Below are positions 8,986 through 17,207 of a DNA stretch of 64,000 nucleotides, piece by piece (within the stretch, counting starts at the first letter, position 1; every line of letters starts with the position of its first letter). The notes under the pieces are model-generated. The model did no database searches. It saw nothing but the letters and a program-made list of their open reading frames with translations, and was not told the DNA's origin. Both the position numbers and the translations under genes were made by a program. The DNA lies in assembly GCA_030429565.1 (NCBI GenBank), contig JAUIFE010000008.1:1-64000 (forward strand). The letters are read 5' to 3'. The DNA is from Holophagae bacterium. GTDB taxonomy: Bacteria; Acidobacteriota; Holophagae; Acanthopleuribacterales; Acanthopleuribacteraceae.

Positions 8986-9837
8986 ATGTTGTTGAAATTT
9001 GTATTACCTAAAGGTCGCCAGCTCAAATCGATCCAGCAGCTTCTCGACGACAGCGGCATCAAGTTGGCCGGCAACGAACGCAATTATCGCCCCGCTTGTA
9101 ATGACCCCGAGTTGCAGATCAAAATGCTGAAGAGCCAAAACATTCCGCCGCTACTGGCGCTTGGTCAGCACGATATTGGTTTTGCCGGCTCCGATTGGAT
9201 CTCCGAGCAAAGCGCCGACGTGGTGAAAATGCTGGATCTCGGTTTCGATCCCGTGCGCATTGTGGCGGGCATTCCCGAAGAATGGGATTGGGAAGCGATG
9301 AAAAAACGCAAGCTGATTGCGGTTTCCGAATATCGCAACATCAGCAGCCGTTTCCTAGAGCAAGAGGGCATCGATTACACGTTCATCCGCGCCTTTGGCG
9401 CCACCGAAGTGTTTCCGCCTGAGGATGCCGACCTGGTCATCGACAACACCAGCACCGGCACCACTTTGAAAGAAAACCGCCTCAAAATTGTGGCAACCCT
9501 CATGGAGAGCTCGACCTGGTTTATCGCCAACCCACGCGCACTCGAGGATCCAGCCAAACGCAACAAAATCGAAGACATGGTGTTGTTGTTCCAGAGCGTG
9601 TTGGAAGGCCGCAAGCGTGTGTTGTTGGAAATGAACTGCGATGAAAGCAGCCTGGAAGCCGTGGTGGACGCCTTGCCCGCCATGAAGTCGCCGACCATTT
9701 CGAAGCTTTACCGCCAAGACGGTTTCGCCGTGAAAGCCGCCGTGCTTAAAAGTGAAGTGCGCGAGCTGTTGCCACGTTTGCGCACCGCCGGAGCCAGTGA
9801 CATTTTGGAAACGCCGATCAGGAAGGTGATGCCTTGA
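8986..9837 (+). CDS. hisG: ATP phosphoribosyltransferase, long form
   Basis: 283 residues; catalyses the first step of histidine synthesis, joining ATP and PRPP. The N-terminus LLKFVLPKGRQL and the PRPP-loop DADLVIDNTSTGTTL near 150 are diagnostic. The length and the C-terminal segment from about 205 (VLLEMNCDESSLEAVVDALPAMKSPTI) match the long HisG form with an ACT-like histidine-binding domain, so feedback inhibition is expected and no HisZ partner is needed. The ATG at 8986 is chosen because GGAGG sits 5 bases upstream; a TTG at 8974 would overlap that site. It lies just beyond the attenuator and its stop overlaps the next start (TTGA). Confidence 0.95.
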   Translation: MLLKFVLPKGRQLKSIQQLLDDSGIKLAGNERNYRPACNDPELQIKMLKSQNIPPLLALGQHDIGFAGSDWISEQSADVVKMLDLGFDPVRIVAGIPEEWDWEAMKKRKLIAVSEYRNISSRFLEQEGIDYTFIRAFGATEVFPPEDADLVIDNTSTGTTLKENRLKIVATLMESSTWFIANPRALEDPAKRNKIEDMVLLFQSVLEGRKRVLLEMNCDESSLEAVVDALPAMKSPTISKLYRQDGFAVKAAVLKSEVRELLPRLRTAGASDILETPIRKVMP

Positions 9838-11537
9838 GTTCAAAACTAGCGCTTGCCCCCAGTTCGCCGGTCTTTAAGGCCGCCGACCGCCCGGGCTATA
9901 AACTCGACCAAAACGAACGCAGTGAAGCCTTGCCGCACTGGCTTGAAAAAGCTTTGGCGCAGATTCCCGCACAGGCTGTTTGGCGTTATCCCGATCGTCG
10001 CGAACTGGAAGCCGCCATCGCGGAGAAGTTCGCCCTCGACGAAGACATGGTGCTGGCAGGGAACGGTGGCGACGAGCTGATTCAGTATCTGTTCGCCGAA
10101 CTGGCACCTGGCACGCGCATAATTGCCCCGCTGCCAACCTTTGGTTTCTACCGAGAACAGGCCGATATTTGGCCGGTTACGCCGCTATTCCTGCCGCCGA
10201 ATGAGGATTTGACCTTTGATCTCGACGCCTGCCGGCGCGCCATTCGCGAGAATCCCAACAGCTTATTCATCTTAATTCGACCCAATAATCCCACCGGTGA
10301 AATGTTGCCGCGTGCGCAAACGCTGGAATTACTCGCCTTGTGTGGCGAGGTCGGCACCACCATGTTGCTTGACGAAGCCTATGCGGAATTTGCCGACGAC
10401 GATCTACTCGATCAGCTTCAGGCCAACCCGCACCTCATCATTTTGCGCACCTTTTCCAAGGCCTACGGCTTGGCCGGTTTGCGCATTGGTTACTTTCTTG
10501 CCGACGGCGCCCGGCTCAACAGCTTGCGTCATCGCGTCATGCCCTACAACATCAGCGGCGTCAGCCTGCATCTGGGTCTGGCCGCGCTGAAAACCAATGC
10601 CGAACGCGAGGTGCGCACCTACTGCGAACGGGTGATTGAGAACCGACGCTACCTGCAGGCGTTGCTGACGGCGTGGGGCATTCGTTTTCTGCCCAGCCAA
10701 GCCAACTTCATTACGATGGTGCTCGGCGACCGCCGCGCTGAGTTCGTCGGCAAGGTGATGGCCGCCCGGGGTTTTGCCGTGCGCACCTTCAACCGCGCGC
10801 CGATCACCGGTTGTGTGCGCTTCTCGATTCCCGCCGATACCCGTGACTTCGAGCAGGTGCTGGCCGTTGCCTTAAAACCCGACCTGCTGTGTCTCGATGT
10901 CGACGGCACCCTGATCGATGTGTCAGAGAGTTTTGATGCCGCCGTGGTTGCCACCGTGACTCACTACACCGGCACCGCACCGGAACGCGCCGATATTTTG
11001 GCTTTGCGCGCCGCCGGCGGGTTTAACGACGATTTCCAGCTTTCGGCCGAACTGGTTCGTCGTGGTGGTGTTACCGTCGATTTGGCTGAGCTTCAGGAAA
11101 TATTCCGCTCCTTTTATTTTGGTGACGAAACCCAAGCGGGCGCCAATCAGCGCGAAAGCTTGTTGATCAAACCCGAGTTATGGGCGAGCTGGAAGCAGCG
11201 TGTTGCCGCCGGCGAATGGCAAATGGCTTTGGTGACTGGTCGCGATCGTCGCGAAATGGCGCCGGGTTTGGCCTTGCTCGATTACCCGGTTGATCAGCCG
11301 GTTTACACCATTGACGATGTCGCCGTAGGGAAACCCGATCCCGAGGGGATTTTGGCCGCCGTCGCACGCACCGGTGCCAAACACCTGTGGATGGTGGGCG
11401 ACAACCGCGACGATATTCGTGCCGCCGTGGCAGCCGGAGCGGTGGCCATCGGGGTCGGCGAGAACCGGGCCGCTCTGGAAGCCGCCGGCGCGGTCGTATT
11501 TTACGATGACATCAATGCGCTGGAGGACTTGCTATGA
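9834..11537 (+). CDS. hisC: Histidinol-phosphate aminotransferase fused to a HAD phosphatase
   Basis: 567 residues. Residues 1-345 are a class I/II PLP aminotransferase of the HisC type: LDQNERSEALP near the start, GNGGDELIQYLF, RPNNPTGEMLP, LDEAYAEF, and the PLP-lysine segment RTFSKAYGLAGLRIGY. Residues from about 350 are a HAD hydrolase with the nucleophile motif LCLDVDGTLIDV, a middle VTGRDRREM, and MVGDNRDDIRAA. The operon otherwise lacks a histidinol-phosphate phosphatase, so the HAD half probably performs the step directly after HisC, making a two-step enzyme. It uses a TTG start overlapping the hisG stop; AGGAAGG lies at the right distance. The phosphatase role is inferred from context. 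Confidence 0.93.
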   Translation: MSSKLALAPSSPVFKAADRPGYKLDQNERSEALPHWLEKALAQIPAQAVWRYPDRRELEAAIAEKFALDEDMVLAGNGGDELIQYLFAELAPGTRIIAPLPTFGFYREQADIWPVTPLFLPPNEDLTFDLDACRRAIRENPNSLFILIRPNNPTGEMLPRAQTLELLALCGEVGTTMLLDEAYAEFADDDLLDQLQANPHLIILRTFSKAYGLAGLRIGYFLADGARLNSLRHRVMPYNISGVSLHLGLAALKTNAEREVRTYCERVIENRRYLQALLTAWGIRFLPSQANFITMVLGDRRAEFVGKVMAARGFAVRTFNRAPITGCVRFSIPADTRDFEQVLAVALKPDLLCLDVDGTLIDVSESFDAAVVATVTHYTGTAPERADILALRAAGGFNDDFQLSAELVRRGGVTVDLAELQEIFRSFYFGDETQAGANQRESLLIKPELWASWKQRVAAGEWQMALVTGRDRREMAPGLALLDYPVDQPVYTIDDVAVGKPDPEGILAAVARTGAKHLWMVGDNRDDIRAAVAAGAVAIGVGENRAALEAAGAVVFYDDINALEDLL

Positions 11538-12133
11538 CTGAACCGAGTGTGAAGAAGCCGATCATTCACCGCCACCGCAAGACCAAAGAAACCGACATCG
11601 AGTTGCGCTTGTGTTTGCATGGTTCGCAAAAGGTGGAAGTCAAAACCGGCCATGGCTTTTTCGACCACATGCTACACCAACTGGCGTTTCACGCGGGTTG
11701 GGACCTTAGCCTCAAAGCCGACGGCGATTTGTGGATTGACGATCACCACCTTGTTGAGGACACCGCGCTGACCTTGGGCGGCGCCATCCAAGAAGGTTGG
11801 CGTGGTTTGGCTGATATGAACCGCTACGGTCAGCGTTTGTTACCGATGGACGAAACCCTGGTGCTGTGTGCGCTTGACCTGTGTGGTCGGCCGTTGTGTC
11901 GTACCAACTACCAATTCACGCGTGAATCGGTCGGCAACCTGTCAACCGAAATGGTGCCGCACTTCTTTAACTCGCTGGCGATGGCCGGTGCCTTCACGTT
12001 GCACATCCGCCAAATGGACGGGGAGAACCACCACCACATAATAGAGGCCTCGTTCAAAAGCTTGGCTTATGCCTTCCGCGAGGCGTTGGCGCCCTCGGGT
12101 CGCCATGCGGCCAGCACCAAGGGGGTGTTGTGA
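11534..12133 (+). CDS. hisB: Imidazoleglycerol-phosphate dehydratase
   Basis: 199 residues, monofunctional. It shows the metal-binding repeats of the family: TGHGFFDHMLHQLAFH, DDHHLVEDTALTLGGA, and near the end MDGENHHHIIEASFKSLAYAFREAL. It converts imidazoleglycerol phosphate to imidazoleacetol phosphate using Mn. Unlike the enterobacterial HisB, no phosphatase domain is attached here; that activity appears to be fused to HisC instead. ATGA overlap with the preceding gene and GTGA/TGATG overlap with hisH indicate translational coupling. Confidence 0.95.
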   Translation: MTEPSVKKPIIHRHRKTKETDIELRLCLHGSQKVEVKTGHGFFDHMLHQLAFHAGWDLSLKADGDLWIDDHHLVEDTALTLGGAIQEGWRGLADMNRYGQRLLPMDETLVLCALDLCGRPLCRTNYQFTRESVGNLSTEMVPHFFNSLAMAGAFTLHIRQMDGENHHHIIEASFKSLAYAFREALAPSGRHAASTKGVL

Positions 12134-12696
12134 TGATCGGGATTGTACAGCCGGATTCCGGCAACATTACGTCGATTTGCGACAGCGTTGCGCGCTTGGG
12201 CCGTGACTACCGTTTGCTGCCGCAGCCGGAGTTAGACGGTGTGACCCACCTGATTTTGCCAGGCCAAGGACGGTTCGGTGCCGTCATGCGGTACCTCAAC
12301 CGCACCGGTTGGGGCGACGCCCTCGTGCAGTGGGTTGCCGCAGGCAAACCGCTGGTCGGTATTTGTGTCGGGCTCCAAGTCCTGTTTGAAAGCAGCGAGG
12401 AGGACGAGGACGCCGGCTTGGGGATTTTGCCAGGCCGCGTCGAATTGTTGCGCGCCCCCAAACGGCCGATGATGGGTTGGGCGCCGGTGGCCTTCCGCAA
12501 TATCGACCTGCCCGCCGGTGATGCCTACTTCGTCAACAGCTACGTCGTTCACGAAAGTGAGCACGCCGTGGCGACCGTCACCTACGGTTTGCCGTTTGCC
12601 GCCGCCGTCGCGCGCGACAACGTGGTCGCTTTCCAATTTCACCCTGAGAAATCGGGTGCTTGGGGTCAGGAGGTCCTGAAATGCTGTCTGACATGA
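12130..12696 (+). CDS. hisH: Imidazole glycerol phosphate synthase, glutaminase subunit
   Basis: 188 residues, a class I glutamine amidotransferase that supplies ammonia to HisF. The oxyanion strand LILPGQGRFG, the nucleophile elbow GICVGLQ (Cys near 78; the usual motif is GICLGMQ) and the His-x-Glu pair in FQFHPEKSG are all present. The N-terminus IVQPDSGNITSI departs from the usual IVDYGMGN. The start is either GTG 12130 (4-nt overlap with hisB) or the ATG at 12133. The stop overlaps a candidate hisF ATG. Confidence 0.92.
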   Translation: MMIGIVQPDSGNITSICDSVARLGRDYRLLPQPELDGVTHLILPGQGRFGAVMRYLNRTGWGDALVQWVAAGKPLVGICVGLQVLFESSEEDEDAGLGILPGRVELLRAPKRPMMGWAPVAFRNIDLPAGDAYFVNSYVVHESEHAVATVTYGLPFAAAVARDNVVAFQFHPEKSGAWGQEVLKCCLT

Positions 12697-13487
12697 GTTT
12701 TGCCTCTGATTTGCGCAAGCGCATCATTCCTTGTCTCGACGTGGATCGCGGTCGTGTTGTCAAAGGAGTAAACTTCCAAAACATGCGCGACATGGGTGAT
12801 CCCGTCGAACTGGCGGTTCGCTACGAAAACGAAGGCGCCGACGAGCTGGTGTTCCTCGATATTTCCGCCTCGGCCGAGTCCCGTCCGACCGCGCTGGCGA
12901 TGGTTCGCAACGTCTCGCGCGCGCTGTCCATTCCCTACACCGTAGGTGGTGGATTGCGCACGATGGACGACATTTACAGCTTCCTGGAGGCCGGCGCCGA
13001 TAAGGTTGCGCTCAATACCACCGCCGTGAAAAACCCGGACCTGGTCAATCAAGCGGCGCGCCAATTCGGCTCGCAGTGCATTGTTGTCGCGGTTGATATC
13101 AAACGCCGCGAAGACGGCGTCCACGGTGTGTTTACCCACGGTGGCCGCAACGTCACTGATTTGGAAGCGCGGGCCTGGACACGCGAGTTAGCCGAACGCG
13201 GCGCCGGTGAATTATTGCTGACCAGCATGGATCGCGACGGCACCGGCATTGGATTTGACGTGGCCATCACCGGCGAATTGGGGCGTACCTTGCCGATTCC
13301 GGTGATTGCCTCCGGTGGTGCTAAGAACGAAGCGCACTTACTGGCCGCCTTTGAGGCCGGCGCCGACGCTGTTTTGGCCGCCACCATGTTCCATTCCGGC
13401 GATTACCGCATCGATCACGTTAAAGACTGGCTCGCTGAACGCGGCGTGCCCGTGCGTCGTCCGAGCGACGACCAAACCGGCCGTTAA
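12681..13487 (+). CDS. hisF: Imidazole glycerol phosphate synthase, cyclase subunit
   Basis: 268 residues, a TIM-barrel enzyme that closes the imidazole ring and releases AICAR. Diagnostic segments are KRIIPCLDVDRGRVVKGVNF with the catalytic Asp, LDISASAESRPT, TVGGGLRTMDD, VVAVDIKRRE with the second catalytic Asp, LLTSMDRDGTGIGFD, and VIASGGAKNEAHLLAAFEAGADAVLAATMFH. I chose ATG 12681 because CAGGAGG sits 7 bases upstream; ATG 12693 would give an ATGA overlap with hisH and a product 4 residues shorter. It forms the heterodimer with HisH encoded directly upstream. Confidence 0.95.
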   Translation: MLSDMSFASDLRKRIIPCLDVDRGRVVKGVNFQNMRDMGDPVELAVRYENEGADELVFLDISASAESRPTALAMVRNVSRALSIPYTVGGGLRTMDDIYSFLEAGADKVALNTTAVKNPDLVNQAARQFGSQCIVVAVDIKRREDGVHGVFTHGGRNVTDLEARAWTRELAERGAGELLLTSMDRDGTGIGFDVAITGELGRTLPIPVIASGGAKNEAHLLAAFEAGADAVLAATMFHSGDYRIDHVKDWLAERGVPVRRPSDDQTGR

Positions 13488-13519
13488 CGCGGCGCTCATC
13501 TCGAATCAAAGAGGAAATC

Positions 13520-14755
13520 ATGCTTGTTCCCAGTATTGATCTTTACGACGGCAAGGCCGTCCAGTGGCGCCAAGGCCGCGAGCACGTGCTCGAACGCGAG
13601 GATGTGTTTGAATTATTGGAATCCTTCAGTCTTTACGGTGAAGTGGCCGTTATCGATCTCAATGCCGCTACCGGCAAGGGGTCGAACCGAGAATTAATTG
13701 AGAAAATGCTCAAAGTGCGGCCTTGTCGTGTGGGCGGCGGTATTCGCGATTTAGATACCGCGCGCGCCTACCTCAAAGCCGGCGCCTCACGCCTGATTCT
13801 CGGCACCGCCGCGCGCCAAGATTGGGTTAAAAAGCTGCCGCGCGAAGCGTTGATTTTTGCGATTGATTCCAAAGGCGACCAGTTGGTTGACCAAGGCTGG
13901 CAGAGTGACACCGGTGAACGCACCGAAGATGTGCTCGAGGAAATGGGTTCGCGTTGCTCCGGCTTACTTTATACCCAGGTGGAAAAAGAAGGCATGATGC
14001 AGGGCCTCGACCGCGCCCGCGTCGAACGTATTGTCAAAGCCTCACCGGTGCCGGTCACTGTCGCCGGCGGCATCACCACCGTTGACGATATTCGTTACCT
14101 CAACCAACTGGGCGCCGCCGGCCAAATCGGTATGGCGTTGTATACCGGCAAGTTGCGTCTCGCGGATTGTATGTTGGCGCGTTGCGATTTCGAGAAAGCG
14201 CCACTGATACCGACCGTGGTGCAAGACGTCGATAGCGGCGACGTGTTAATGACGGCTTACAGTAACCGCGAATCGCTGGAGATCGCGCTGCGTGAACGAC
14301 TCGGCGTTTACTGGAGCCGTTCACGCCAAAAGCTTTGGCGCAAAGGCGAAACCAGTGGTCACACGCAAACGCTGGTGCGCGTAGATGTTGATTGTGACGG
14401 CGATACGCTGCTGTTTCAGGTCCGTCAAACGGGCGTTGCTTGTCACTTCAATCGCTGGAGCTGTTTCCCCGGCGTCCGTCCCAAGTGGCGTCTCGAAAAT
14501 CTCGACGGTGTTTTGGCCGAACGGCGCGAAACCATGCCCGCCGGCAGCTATACCGCTTCTCTGTTTGCCGACGCCGCGCTGCAAGCCGAAAAATTACGCG
14601 AAGAAACCGACGAGCTGATTACCGCCGAGACCTTTGATGAAGTTCGCTGGGAAGCGGCCGATCTACTTTATTTCACCCTCGTCTCGGCGCGAGCGCGCGG
14701 CGTGGGTTTGGAGGACATCATCAGCGAGTTGAGGAGTCGTCATGGAAATGCTTAA
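13520..14755 (+). CDS. hisA: Trifunctional HisA-HisI-HisE fusion
   Basis: 411 residues in three consecutive domains. Residues 1-230 are HisA, the ProFAR isomerase TIM barrel: VPSIDLYDGKAVQW, AVIDLNAATGKG, CRVGGGIRD, FAIDSKGDQ, VAGGITTVDDIRYL. Residues 230-335 are HisI, phosphoribosyl-AMP cyclohydrolase: VLMTAYSNRESLEIAL, VYWSRSRQKLWRKGETSGH and the metal motif VDCDGDTLLFQV...GVACH...SCF. Residues 340-411 are HisE, phosphoribosyl-ATP pyrophosphatase, with EKLREETDELI and EAADLLYFTLV. HisI-HisE fusions are common; HisA joined in front is not something I know. The polypeptide would perform steps 2, 3 and 4 of the pathway in one chain. AGAGGAA precedes the ATG; its end overlaps hisD. Confidence 0.93.
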   Translation: MLVPSIDLYDGKAVQWRQGREHVLEREDVFELLESFSLYGEVAVIDLNAATGKGSNRELIEKMLKVRPCRVGGGIRDLDTARAYLKAGASRLILGTAARQDWVKKLPREALIFAIDSKGDQLVDQGWQSDTGERTEDVLEEMGSRCSGLLYTQVEKEGMMQGLDRARVERIVKASPVPVTVAGGITTVDDIRYLNQLGAAGQIGMALYTGKLRLADCMLARCDFEKAPLIPTVVQDVDSGDVLMTAYSNRESLEIALRERLGVYWSRSRQKLWRKGETSGHTQTLVRVDVDCDGDTLLFQVRQTGVACHFNRWSCFPGVRPKWRLENLDGVLAERRETMPAGSYTASLFADAALQAEKLREETDELITAETFDEVRWEAADLLYFTLVSARARGVGLEDIISELRSRHGNA

Positions 14756-15965
14756 GTTTGCCGAATGGCGGCGACCAAACCTCGGTGAACCCGAGCGCTT
14801 GGAAGCAACCGTGCGCCAGGTCATTGCCGACGTAGCCGAACGGGGTGACGCGGCGGTGAAAGCCTACAGTCAAAAATTTGACGGCTACGAACCGCGCCTG
14901 ATCGAATTGCAACCCTGGGACCAATATCCGCTCAGTGACGCCACCAAAGCCCACTTGCGTGTCGCCGCCGACCGTATCCAAGCCTTTGCCGCCATGCAAC
15001 ACGGCATGTACCGCGACCTGTCACTTGAAGATACCTATGGCAGTTTTGGTCAGGTGGTGAAGCCCCTGCCGAGCATGGCCGCCTACATTCCCGGCGGTCG
15101 TTTTCCGCTGGTTTCCACCGCCCTGATGACGTTGATCCCGGCCCGCGTCGCCGGTGTCCCGCGCCGCGTGGCGGTATCGCCGTCGGATCAACCCGCGATC
15201 CTCGCCGCCGCGAGTTTGGCCGGCGCGACATCTTTTGTCCATATGGGCGGTGCCCAGGCGATCGCCGCTCTGGCGCAGGGGACCTGTTGGGCTGAGGCGG
15301 TCGATATGATCGTCGGCCCGGGCAATGCCTATGTCAATGCCGCCAAGGGTTTGCTGCAGGGCAAGGTTAAAATTGATACGCTGGCCGGACCCAGCGAGAT
15401 TTTGGTGTTGTGCGACGACTCAGTCGATCCACGCTGGCTCGCCCTCGACGTGCTGGCCCAGGCCGAACACGACCCCATGGCGCTTTCCGTCTTGGCCACC
15501 ACCGATGCCGACTTGCTCGAAGCCATCGCCCAAGCCGTCAGGGAAGAGCTCGCCAAGTTTCCCGATAAAGATGAAGGGGTGATTCAGTTGGTGTTGTGCG
15601 AAGAGCGCGCACAAATGGTCGCGCTCGCCAACCAAATGGGCGCGGAACACCTGCACCTTGCTTGTCGCGACGGTTATATCCAAGCCGACGAAATTGACCA
15701 CTACGGTTCGCTGTTTATCGGTGGCCACAGTGCCGTGGCTTTGGGGGATTACTGTACCGGCCCGAACCACACCTTGCCGACTCTGGCCGTCTCCCGTCGC
15801 AAAGGTGGTTTGCAGGTCGGCGACTTTTTGAAGATCCTTACCTGGCAACAGGTTAAACCGGCACAGTTCGCCGAACTTGCCAAGACTGGGATTCATTTGG
15901 CTCATTTGGAAGGTTTGGTGTTCCACGAATTGAGTCTTGCCGCGCGTTTACCACGGGAAAAATAG
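14742..15965 (+). CDS. hisD: Histidinol dehydrogenase
   Basis: 407 residues. Performs the final two NAD-dependent oxidations from histidinol to histidine. Hallmarks are YIPGGRFPLVSTALMTLIPARVAGV, GGAQAIAALAQGT, DMIVGPGNAYVNAAK, DTLAGPSEILVLCDD, LLAQAEHD-like VLAQAEHDPMALSVL, and GPNHTLPT with the catalytic His. It is slightly shorter than the usual 430 residues. GAGGAG precedes the ATG and the start lies inside the end of the hisA-IE gene (14-nt overlap). It is the last gene of the operon, in contrast to hisGDC order in enterics. Confidence 0.95.
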   Translation: MEMLKFAEWRRPNLGEPERLEATVRQVIADVAERGDAAVKAYSQKFDGYEPRLIELQPWDQYPLSDATKAHLRVAADRIQAFAAMQHGMYRDLSLEDTYGSFGQVVKPLPSMAAYIPGGRFPLVSTALMTLIPARVAGVPRRVAVSPSDQPAILAAASLAGATSFVHMGGAQAIAALAQGTCWAEAVDMIVGPGNAYVNAAKGLLQGKVKIDTLAGPSEILVLCDDSVDPRWLALDVLAQAEHDPMALSVLATTDADLLEAIAQAVREELAKFPDKDEGVIQLVLCEERAQMVALANQMGAEHLHLACRDGYIQADEIDHYGSLFIGGHSAVALGDYCTGPNHTLPTLAVSRRKGGLQVGDFLKILTWQQVKPAQFAELAKTGIHLAHLEGLVFHELSLAARLPREK

Positions 15966-15970
15966 GTGGT

Positions 15971-16010
15971 GCCGCGAACGACGGTCTTTGTGCGCGCCGT
16001 CATTCGCGGC
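15971..16010 (+). terminator. Stem-loop after hisD
   Basis: GCCGCGAACGACGG (15971-15984) pairs with CCGTCATTCGCGGC (15997-16010), 13 of 14 positions, around a 12-base loop. It lies 5 bases past the hisD stop. There is no U-run, so it may be a Rho-linked end or an mRNA-stabilising hairpin rather than a strong intrinsic terminator. Confidence 0.55.
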
Positions 16011-16186
16011 CCAACCCGCGCCTTTACACTCAAGAAACCCGGCCCGTAACCGTTAAATAAGGTGTAGACTTTTGCCGAAAACACAATATTCCGGCGGCCT
16101 CGTCGAACATCCACCTTTGGGCCTTTCGCGACGGGTGTGTCGTCGGTTTGGGTTTCTCACCCCGAAACCCGCTTGGAGCGTGTCGC

Positions 16187-17104
16187 ATGACCCTCGGCGA
16201 CCTTTGGAACGAAACACAAAAAAACAATGATCCCAAACCTTGTGACGAAACGGGTTCGACCTTTGGGGATCGCTATGTGATCGATGGGCTGCTCAAAGAA
16301 GGCGGCATGGGTCGCATTTATTTGGCCCACTACAAAAATGGCGACAAAAAGGTTGTTATCAAAACCGTAATCCTCGCCGACTACCAGCACGAAACCGAAT
16401 ACCTAATGACGCGCTTCCGTCGCGAGGCCAAGGGTTTGCTGCAGTTTTCGCACCCCAACATTGTGGAAATGCTGGATTACGAACTCAAGGGCGACAAACC
16501 CTACATTGTTTTTGAGTACATTCCCGGCCAAACGCTGCGCGAATACCTCGACGCTCATACCGGTGGCTTGCCGCTTTCGCTGGCCCTCTCCTTTATGGCG
16601 CAACTGTGCAGTGCCCTCGGCATGATTCACCAACGCGGCGTGGTTCACCGGGACATTAAACCCACCAACATCATGGTCATGGACGATCCGGTCAACCCTC
16701 AAATTAAATTGCTCGATTTTGGTTTGGTTTTTTTCGAACAGGTGATTAGCGAAACCGTGAAGGCTAAATTGACGCGAAAAGGCCAGTTGGTCGGCACGCC
16801 CGCCTACATGTCCCCCGAGCAATGTGTTGGTCGGCCGGTTACGCACCATTCCGACATTTACAACCTGGGCCTGCTGGCTTTTGAGATGATTGCCGGTCAG
16901 CCTGCTTTTGAGAGTCGCAACCTGCAAAAGCTTTTAATGAAACAGCTTAAAGAGAAACCGCCGCATCTGCATCTGCTCAAAATGGAAGTACCGCGCCATG
17001 TGAGTTACGCCGTTGGCCGCGCCCTGCAAAAAGATCCATTACAGCGTTTTGAGTCGAGTAACGACTTTTGGATGGCGCTAAAAAGCAACCCAGGTTATCC
17101 CTAA
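16187..17104 (+). CDS. Serine/threonine protein kinase
   Basis: 305 residues from ATG 16187 (GGAG 8 bases upstream). A complete Hanks-type kinase domain fills almost the whole protein: glycine loop LKEGGMGRIYLA, VIKTV with the ATP-binding Lys, HRDIKPTNIMV catalytic loop, LLDFGLVF metal site, and GTPAYMSPEQ activation-segment end. No transmembrane helix, PASTA repeats or other sensor domain follow, so it is a compact cytoplasmic kinase. Its substrate is unknown. The gene stands alone between the his operon and the amidase. Confidence 0.93.
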   Translation: MTLGDLWNETQKNNDPKPCDETGSTFGDRYVIDGLLKEGGMGRIYLAHYKNGDKKVVIKTVILADYQHETEYLMTRFRREAKGLLQFSHPNIVEMLDYELKGDKPYIVFEYIPGQTLREYLDAHTGGLPLSLALSFMAQLCSALGMIHQRGVVHRDIKPTNIMVMDDPVNPQIKLLDFGLVFFEQVISETVKAKLTRKGQLVGTPAYMSPEQCVGRPVTHHSDIYNLGLLAFEMIAGQPAFESRNLQKLLMKQLKEKPPHLHLLKMEVPRHVSYAVGRALQKDPLQRFESSNDFWMALKSNPGYP

Positions 17105-17207
17105 TTTGGGCCCTTAACCGGATTCAAAACACATGCTTCAAGAGTCATCCCTACCGGTACCGGCCGACCGCCGTTTCGGGGCCTGATTTATAATCGGAGC
17201 CTTTGAG

